Below are positions 38,379 through 42,143 of a DNA stretch of 42,143 bases, in pieces; the first letter of the stretch is position 1, and every line of letters starts with the position of its first letter. A model generated the notes under the pieces. The model saw only the letters and a program-made list of their open reading frames with translations. It was not told the DNA's origin and made no database searches. Both the position numbers and the translations under genes were made by a program. The stretch lies in contig SXID01000072.1 in the NCBI GenBank assembly GCA_005772955.1, forward strand, positions 1 through 42,143. The letters run 5' to 3'. Origin of the DNA: Planctomycetia bacterium (GTDB lineage: Bacteria; Planctomycetota; Planctomycetia; Gemmatales; Gemmataceae).

Positions 38379-38729
38379 ATGATGGAACCACTCACGTTCG
38401 CATCGGTTCTCGCGCTGGTCGTGTGAGGCGTGCTGGTTCACGGCTCCATCACGCAGCGGTGAAACCGGCTCGCGTCCGACACCGCGCAGACCGACCGACT
38501 CCACGCGATAGAGGTCCGGTTCGCGAATTGGCAACCGGAGAAAGTAGACACCGACGACACGGTGCCAATCGTGCGCTGGTCGCAATCCGAGTTTGCCAAC
38601 CTGAAACTCGTGTTCAACGCGGACAAGCTCTCATCCGCCGGACGCAACACCGCGATCAGGCACGCGACGAAAGACGTGGGCCGAGGGAATTCAAAACGGA
38701 GAACGACAGCGAAACGGGCATGTTCGTAA
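38379..38729 (+). pseudogene. Pseudogene with two in-frame TGA codons at Trp-like positions
   Basis: From the ATG at 38379 the frame reads MMEPLTFASVLALVV, TGA, GVLVHGSITQR, TGA, NRLASDTAQTDRLHAIEVRF, then ANWQPEKVDTDDTVPIVRWS and on to a TAA at 38727. After the second TGA the sequence keeps a coding look for about 85 codons. If both TGA were TGG, the start would be a membrane helix followed by a charged soluble domain. Both changes are single G-to-A steps, so a decayed gene is most likely. I do not recognise the family. Confidence 0.5.
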
Positions 38730-38843
38730 CGGGTTGGCCATTTGGCGAACGTTCCGCGATCCCATCGGCACCGCCGATTCCGGTCGAACGCGCGCCCGAT
38801 GCGCCGCCTTACCCGCCCAACGATAGGATAGCCCTCCGCACTT

Positions 38844-38867
38844 GCTCCCCTTCGGGTCGCGGCTAAC
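38844..38867. repeat. GACCCGAAGGGG-type repeat before the peroxidase gene
   Basis: GCTCCCCTTCGGGTCGCGGC followed by TAAC is the exact complement of the 24 bases at 31255-31278. It lies 18 bases before the start of the peroxidase gene. Confidence 0.75.
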
Positions 38868-38885
38868 CGACACAAGGATTAACCC

Positions 38886-40364
38886 ATGACAGTTCGTAGA
38901 TCGTTATTCGCGCTCGCGCTATTCGCCTTCGCCACCCCCGCGTTCGCGCAACCCAAACTCGAACCGGCCGACTTCCTGCTGCCGGACGAGTCGAAGATGA
39001 CGCCATTCAAGAACCGCGTGTCGGTCGTGTTCGTCACCAGCAACCAACCGGAATGGAAGGCGCTCAAAGACTTCTGGAACGAGGGCACGCAAGAGGACGC
39101 GGACCCCGCGACCGGACTGAAAGTGACGCGCAAGGTGGTGAAACTCAAGGTGCCGCTCGGCCTCACACAGGCGCCCGTTGTCCCGACCGAGAACCCGATG
39201 ACCGTCGAGAAGTGGGTGCTCGGCAAGCAGCTCTATTACGACAAGATTCTGTCGACCAACGGGCACGTCGCGTGTGCGACCTGCCACGCGCCTGACAAGG
39301 GGTTCGCCGACGGCGCGAAGTCGTCCACCGGGATCAACAACGCGCTCGGGCCGATCAACTCGCCTACCGTGTTCAACGCCGCGTACAACCGGTTCCAGTT
39401 CTGGGACGGCCGCGGATCGTCGCTCGAAGACCAGGCGCAAGGGCCGGTCGGCAACAACAAGGAGATGTTCGGTGGAAAGTCCGACCCGTGGGAAGAAGCG
39501 GTGACCAGACTCCGCGCGAACCCGGCCTACGTCAAGGCCTTCAACACGGTGTTCGGACACGCGCCCACCCGCGACGCCGCCGCGAAGGCCGTCGCTACTT
39601 ACGAGCGCACCGTGCTGCTCGGCAACAGCCTTGACGACAAGGCCAACGCGCTGATGCGCAAGCGTGTGACGGAAGAGGAGAGCGGCAAGTTCGTGCTGAA
39701 GACCGAGGACTACGCCGCCGCGCTGAAGGCCGAGTTCGCTGCGAAGGGCACCGCGTTGAAGGACATCGGCCTCGACGCCGCGAAGGACGCAGGCAAGGTA
39801 AACGAGTTCGGCAAGCGCATCCTCGCGGGCCGCGAACTGTTCTTCAACAAGGCCCGCTGCACGAACTGTCACACCGGAGACACGTACACGGACCACGGGT
39901 TCCACAACATCGGCGTCGGCGCGAAGAACGGCGAACTTCCCCTTGATGAGTTCGGCCGGTTCGTGCGGTTGCCCACCGGCCACAAGGACACGGCGCTCGT
40001 CGGCGCGTTCAAGACGCCCGGCACACGCGGGCTGCTCTGGACCGCGCCGTACATGCACAGCGGCGAAGATAAGACACTGGAAGCGGTGGTGGACTTCTAC
40101 GACCGCGGCGGGAACGTGAACGCGTGGCTGAGCGAGAAGATGCGCGACACCGCGGCCGAGACCGCGTACGTCAAGACCCGCGCCGAGGGCAAACCGGTCG
40201 ATGCCGGCGTGAAGACCTACGGCCCGACGAAGAAGCCGATCATCCCGCTGAAACTGAACCTCACGGTACAGGAAAAAGCTGACCTCGTGCTGTTCCTGAA
40301 GGCGCTCAACGGCGAATCGCTCGACCCGCTGGTGAGCGACCCGGCGAAGTTCCCTGGGAAATAA
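38886..40364 (+). CDS. Diheme cytochrome c peroxidase/MauG-family protein
   Basis: The 492-residue protein has a signal peptide (MTVRRSLFALALFAFATPAF, cleavage after AFA). Two heme sites are visible, CATCHAPDKGF near residue 131 and CTNCHTGDTYTDHGFHN near 324. Both are typical of bacterial diheme peroxidases. The N-terminal extension of about 90 residues before the first domain is longer than in the classical enzyme. Typical family strings are INSPTVFNAAYNRFQFWDGR, TPGTRGLLWTAPYMHSGEDK and TLEAVVDFYDRGGN. It could reduce H2O2 using cytochrome c or modify a protein, as MauG does. The ATG at 38886 follows AAGGA by seven bases. Confidence 0.93.
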   Translation: MTVRRSLFALALFAFATPAFAQPKLEPADFLLPDESKMTPFKNRVSVVFVTSNQPEWKALKDFWNEGTQEDADPATGLKVTRKVVKLKVPLGLTQAPVVPTENPMTVEKWVLGKQLYYDKILSTNGHVACATCHAPDKGFADGAKSSTGINNALGPINSPTVFNAAYNRFQFWDGRGSSLEDQAQGPVGNNKEMFGGKSDPWEEAVTRLRANPAYVKAFNTVFGHAPTRDAAAKAVATYERTVLLGNSLDDKANALMRKRVTEEESGKFVLKTEDYAAALKAEFAAKGTALKDIGLDAAKDAGKVNEFGKRILAGRELFFNKARCTNCHTGDTYTDHGFHNIGVGAKNGELPLDEFGRFVRLPTGHKDTALVGAFKTPGTRGLLWTAPYMHSGEDKTLEAVVDFYDRGGNVNAWLSEKMRDTAAETAYVKTRAEGKPVDAGVKTYGPTKKPIIPLKLNLTVQEKADLVLFLKALNGESLDPLVSDPAKFPGK

Positions 40365-40366
40365 AG

Positions 40367-40413
40367 CACGCTGTTTCGCGTCGACCCCCGAGGGGCCGAC
40401 GCGAAACAGCGTG
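40367..40413 (+). terminator. Palindrome after the peroxidase gene, possible terminator
   Basis: The stem CACGCTGTTTCGCGTCG and its complement CGACGCGAAACAGCGTG are nearly perfect (about 20 bp) around CCCCGAGGGG. It begins three bases after the stop at 40364. No T-run follows, so it may be a repeat of the GTTTCGCGT family that also blocks or protects the transcript. Confidence 0.55.
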
Positions 40414-40470
40414 GGTGCCTTCGCAGTTGAACTGGGGCTACTTTCCCCTTGCCGCAATCCCTACAACGAC

Positions 40471-40495
40471 GGCCCACGGAACGAGTCCGTGGGCC
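40471..40495 (+). promoter_or_regulatory. Hairpin in the yceH leader
   Basis: GGCCCACGGA (40471-40480) and TCCGTGGGCC (40486-40495) form a perfect 10-bp stem with a five-base loop. It ends 23 bases before the yceH start. Confidence 0.45.
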
Positions 40496-40518
40496 GCTGT
40501 CGTTTCACGGAGTGGTTC

Positions 40519-41304
40519 ATGTCGTCCGACGCAACCCTCGCACCCCAACCACAACCTGGCGCACCCGCAGCCGCGACGCCGCAAGCGGCAGTTCCCGCGC
40601 CAACGTGGGAACCACTCTCGCCGCTTGAACGCCGACTCCTCGGCGTTCTGGTCGAGAAGCAGAAGACCTCAAAGTCGGCCGACTCGTACCCGCTCACGCT
40701 CAACGCGCTCGTCACCGGGTCCAATCAGAAGTCAAACCGCGACCCCATCTTCGAACTCGACGAGGTCGAGGTCGAGGAGGGACTTGAACCACTCCAGGAA
40801 CGTGGTCTGGTGACGCGCATCACCGGTGGCCGCGTGGACCGGTATCGGCACGAACTCTACAACCTGTGGACGCAATCTGGACCCGAACTCGCGGTCCTCG
40901 CCGAGTTGCTGCTCCGCGGCCCGCAGACAAAAGGCGACCTGCGTGTTCGCGCCGCACGCATGGCTCCGACGCTCGACTCGCTCGAAATGCTCGACGAGGT
41001 TCTGAAGCCGCTGTTGGACCGCCGGTTAGTCGCGTACCTCACGGAACCGGACCGGCGCGGCGCGGTGGTGTCGCACGGGTTCCACACGCCCGACGAACTG
41101 CCCCGACTGAAAACGCAGCACGCTGGCACACCCGTTTCGATCACCGATTCCGCTTTGCCTGCGCGCGCTTCGCCTCCGCCCGCCCCCGCTTTCGAGGCCC
41201 GCTTGACTGCCGCCATTGCCGAGATCGATGCGATCAAGGCGCGGGTCGCGACGCTGGAATCGCAACTCGCGGACCTGCGTAAGCCTTCCGCGCCCACCCC
41301 TTGA
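40519..41304 (+). CDS. YceH (DUF480) family protein
   Basis: The 261-residue protein has the DUF480 core: PLERRLLGVLVEKQKTSKSA, SYPLTLNALVTGSNQKSNRD, LEPLQERGLVTRITGGRVDR and later ELLLRGPQTKGDLRVRAARM. These are two winged-helix-like modules. The N-terminal 35 residues (Pro/Ala/Gln-rich) and a C-terminal segment EIDAIKARVATLESQLADLR, a likely coiled coil, are extensions. The function of the family is unknown. The ATG at 40519 is preceded by GGAG; an upstream in-frame start at 40411 would translate a hairpin region. The name follows the E. coli homologue. Confidence 0.88.
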   Translation: MSSDATLAPQPQPGAPAAATPQAAVPAPTWEPLSPLERRLLGVLVEKQKTSKSADSYPLTLNALVTGSNQKSNRDPIFELDEVEVEEGLEPLQERGLVTRITGGRVDRYRHELYNLWTQSGPELAVLAELLLRGPQTKGDLRVRAARMAPTLDSLEMLDEVLKPLLDRRLVAYLTEPDRRGAVVSHGFHTPDELPRLKTQHAGTPVSITDSALPARASPPPAPAFEARLTAAIAEIDAIKARVATLESQLADLRKPSAPTP

Positions 41305-41337
41305 TCTACCGAGTCGCCCCCCACGCTCGCGGCACAC

Positions 41338-42057
41338 ATGAACGAACACCTGTGGTTGACCGAAACCGACCCGCTCGTTCTCCTGAACGACCTGTACCCG
41401 CTGTCCACGCTGGATAGCGGCCAGCCCCAGACGCGGGCGTGCCGGCTGTACCTGCTGGCGTGCGCGCGCCGCCAGTGGGACCGGCTTCCGGGTGTGTGCC
41501 GCGTCCTCGTTGAACTGGGCGAACAGTACGTCGAGGCGCCGCGCGAGCGGGTGAAACTCTGGACCGTAGGCGGGCGGATCGCCGAGGAACTGCTCCATTC
41601 CGATGTCGTGCCTGGCGACCACCAAGCCGCGATCGACCGGTTGACGGACGCGGACCTGCTCCTGTCGAGCGCCGCGCGGCTGGGGCCGCCGCACCCGCCC
41701 CTCACGCCGAGCGCGTGGCGCAAACTCGCCGCGCTGGTGTACCTGCCGTTCGTCCCGAACACGCCGCCGTTCACCTGGGTGCCGGCCGAACTGCACGACG
41801 CCGGCCTGCTCCGGGAGATCTACTACAACCCGTACCGCCGCGTCCCGTTCGACCCCGCGTGGCGCACGGCTGACGTTCTCTCGCTGGCGCGGCAGATGTA
41901 CGATTCACGCGGTTTCGGCACGATGCCGATCCTCGCGGACGCGCTCCAAGACGCCGGGTGCGACAACGAAGACATTCTCTCACACTGTCGCAACGCACCC
42001 GCGAACACCCACGTCCGCGGGTGTTGGGTGCTGGACCGGGTACTGAACCGGGGGTGA
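41338..42057 (+). CDS. Gemmata-type expanded-family protein
   Basis: A 239-residue protein of a type that, from memory, is repeated many times in Gemmata genomes. The recognisable block is the C-terminal one: NPYRRVPFDPAWRTADVLSL, ARQMYDSRGFGTMPILADAL and QDAGCDNEDILSHCRN, ending VRGCWVLDRVLN. The N-terminal half here is different (WLTETDPLVLLNDLYPLSTL) and may be a separate helical module. No function is known. The Cys and His in the block (CDNEDILSHC) might bind a metal, but nothing in the sequence proves it. It lies next to the recombinase gene on the same strand. Confidence 0.65.
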   Translation: MNEHLWLTETDPLVLLNDLYPLSTLDSGQPQTRACRLYLLACARRQWDRLPGVCRVLVELGEQYVEAPRERVKLWTVGGRIAEELLHSDVVPGDHQAAIDRLTDADLLLSSAARLGPPHPPLTPSAWRKLAALVYLPFVPNTPPFTWVPAELHDAGLLREIYYNPYRRVPFDPAWRTADVLSLARQMYDSRGFGTMPILADALQDAGCDNEDILSHCRNAPANTHVRGCWVLDRVLNRG

Positions 42058-42061
42058 CGCA

Positions 42062-42143
42062 GTGTCCTTCTCCGAGCTGCGGTCGGACATCGTTTCCTTC
42101 CGCCACTACATCCAGGCCGAGCGCGGGTTGGCGGAGAACACCC
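42062..42143 (+). CDS. Tyrosine recombinase, XerC/XerD-like (partial, 5' end)
   Basis: From GTG at 42062 the frame reads SFSELRSDIVSFRHYIQAER then GLAENT to the window edge. The F-x-x-(Y/F)-(I/L)-x-x-ER-(G)-L-(A/S)-ENT pattern is the N-terminal core-binding domain of XerC/XerD recombinases. The catalytic part lies outside the window, so the role (chromosome dimer resolution or mobile-element integration) cannot be decided. It starts five bases after the preceding stop. Confidence 0.75.
   Translation, partial: MSFSELRSDIVSFRHYIQAERGLAENT

Noticed and set aside
38379-38729. Reassignment of TGA to Trp in this organism
   Set aside because: TGA is used as a normal stop in many intact genes of the window (for example the antitoxin, toxin and ccoN), so the two internal TGA codons are better explained by decay.
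38919-40457. Long minus-strand open frame antisense to the peroxidase gene
   Set aside because: The plus-strand product has a signal peptide and two heme sites; the antisense frame has no domain.

Overview
The window looks like chromosome from a planctomycete of the Gemmataceae (Gemmata-like). This is inferred from high GC, N-terminal CxxC/CxxC zinc-ribbon membrane proteins, a protein with the C-terminal block I associate with an expanded Gemmata family (41338-42057), an exosortase remnant beside exopolysaccharide machinery, and the pairing of alternative complex III with a cbb3 oxidase. There is no rRNA, tRNA or CRISPR array that I could support.

Layout. 1-139: 3' end of an ISAs1-like transposase. 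223-7015 (+): a conserved unknown, a secreted beta-propeller protein, an antitoxin/ParE pair coupled by stop/start overlap to a thioredoxin-like gene, a GT2 glycosyltransferase coupled to a 506-residue unknown, and an ECF-type sigma factor. 7196-11702 (-): zinc-ribbon membrane protein, pheS, queD, queC and a second zinc-ribbon membrane protein. 11914-13138 (+): a degenerate HD-domain protein and a TSUP exporter.

13114-28727 (-) is the centrepiece, a respiratory cluster read right to left: actA (pentaheme c), actB (molybdopterin-like plus FeS), an actC-actD fusion, actE (monoheme c), actF, a small membrane protein, ccoS, ccoN, ccoO, a monoheme ccoP and a CcoI/FixI-like copper ATPase with an unusual C-terminal membrane domain. 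Quinol would be oxidised by alternative complex III, electrons passed through its c hemes to the cbb3 oxidase, and copper supplied by the ATPase. An 18-bp perfect palindrome matching Rex (and also CRP) half-sites lies just downstream of a plausible promoter in front of actA. Every non-overlapping gene junction in the cluster holds a palindromic repeat.

28862-34874 (-): aldo/keto reductase, a 35-residue membrane peptide, a COG2401-type ABC-ATPase/GNAT fusion, a HAD-phosphatase fragment, a 2OG-Fe(II) oxygenase, a secreted LTXXQ-like protein, an M50-like metalloprotease and a lone TerL-like terminase. 34989-42143: a DUF167 protein, a membrane-protein remnant, a truncated exosortase, a Wzz/Wzc-like protein whose kinase motifs are degraded, a pseudogene with two in-frame TGA codons, a diheme cytochrome c peroxidase, a YceH protein, the Gemmata-family protein and the start of a tyrosine recombinase.

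Across the window, several families of dispersed palindromic repeats sit between genes. In some places they sit inside reading frames or supply stop codons. This is the least ordinary property of the region apart from the respiratory cluster.
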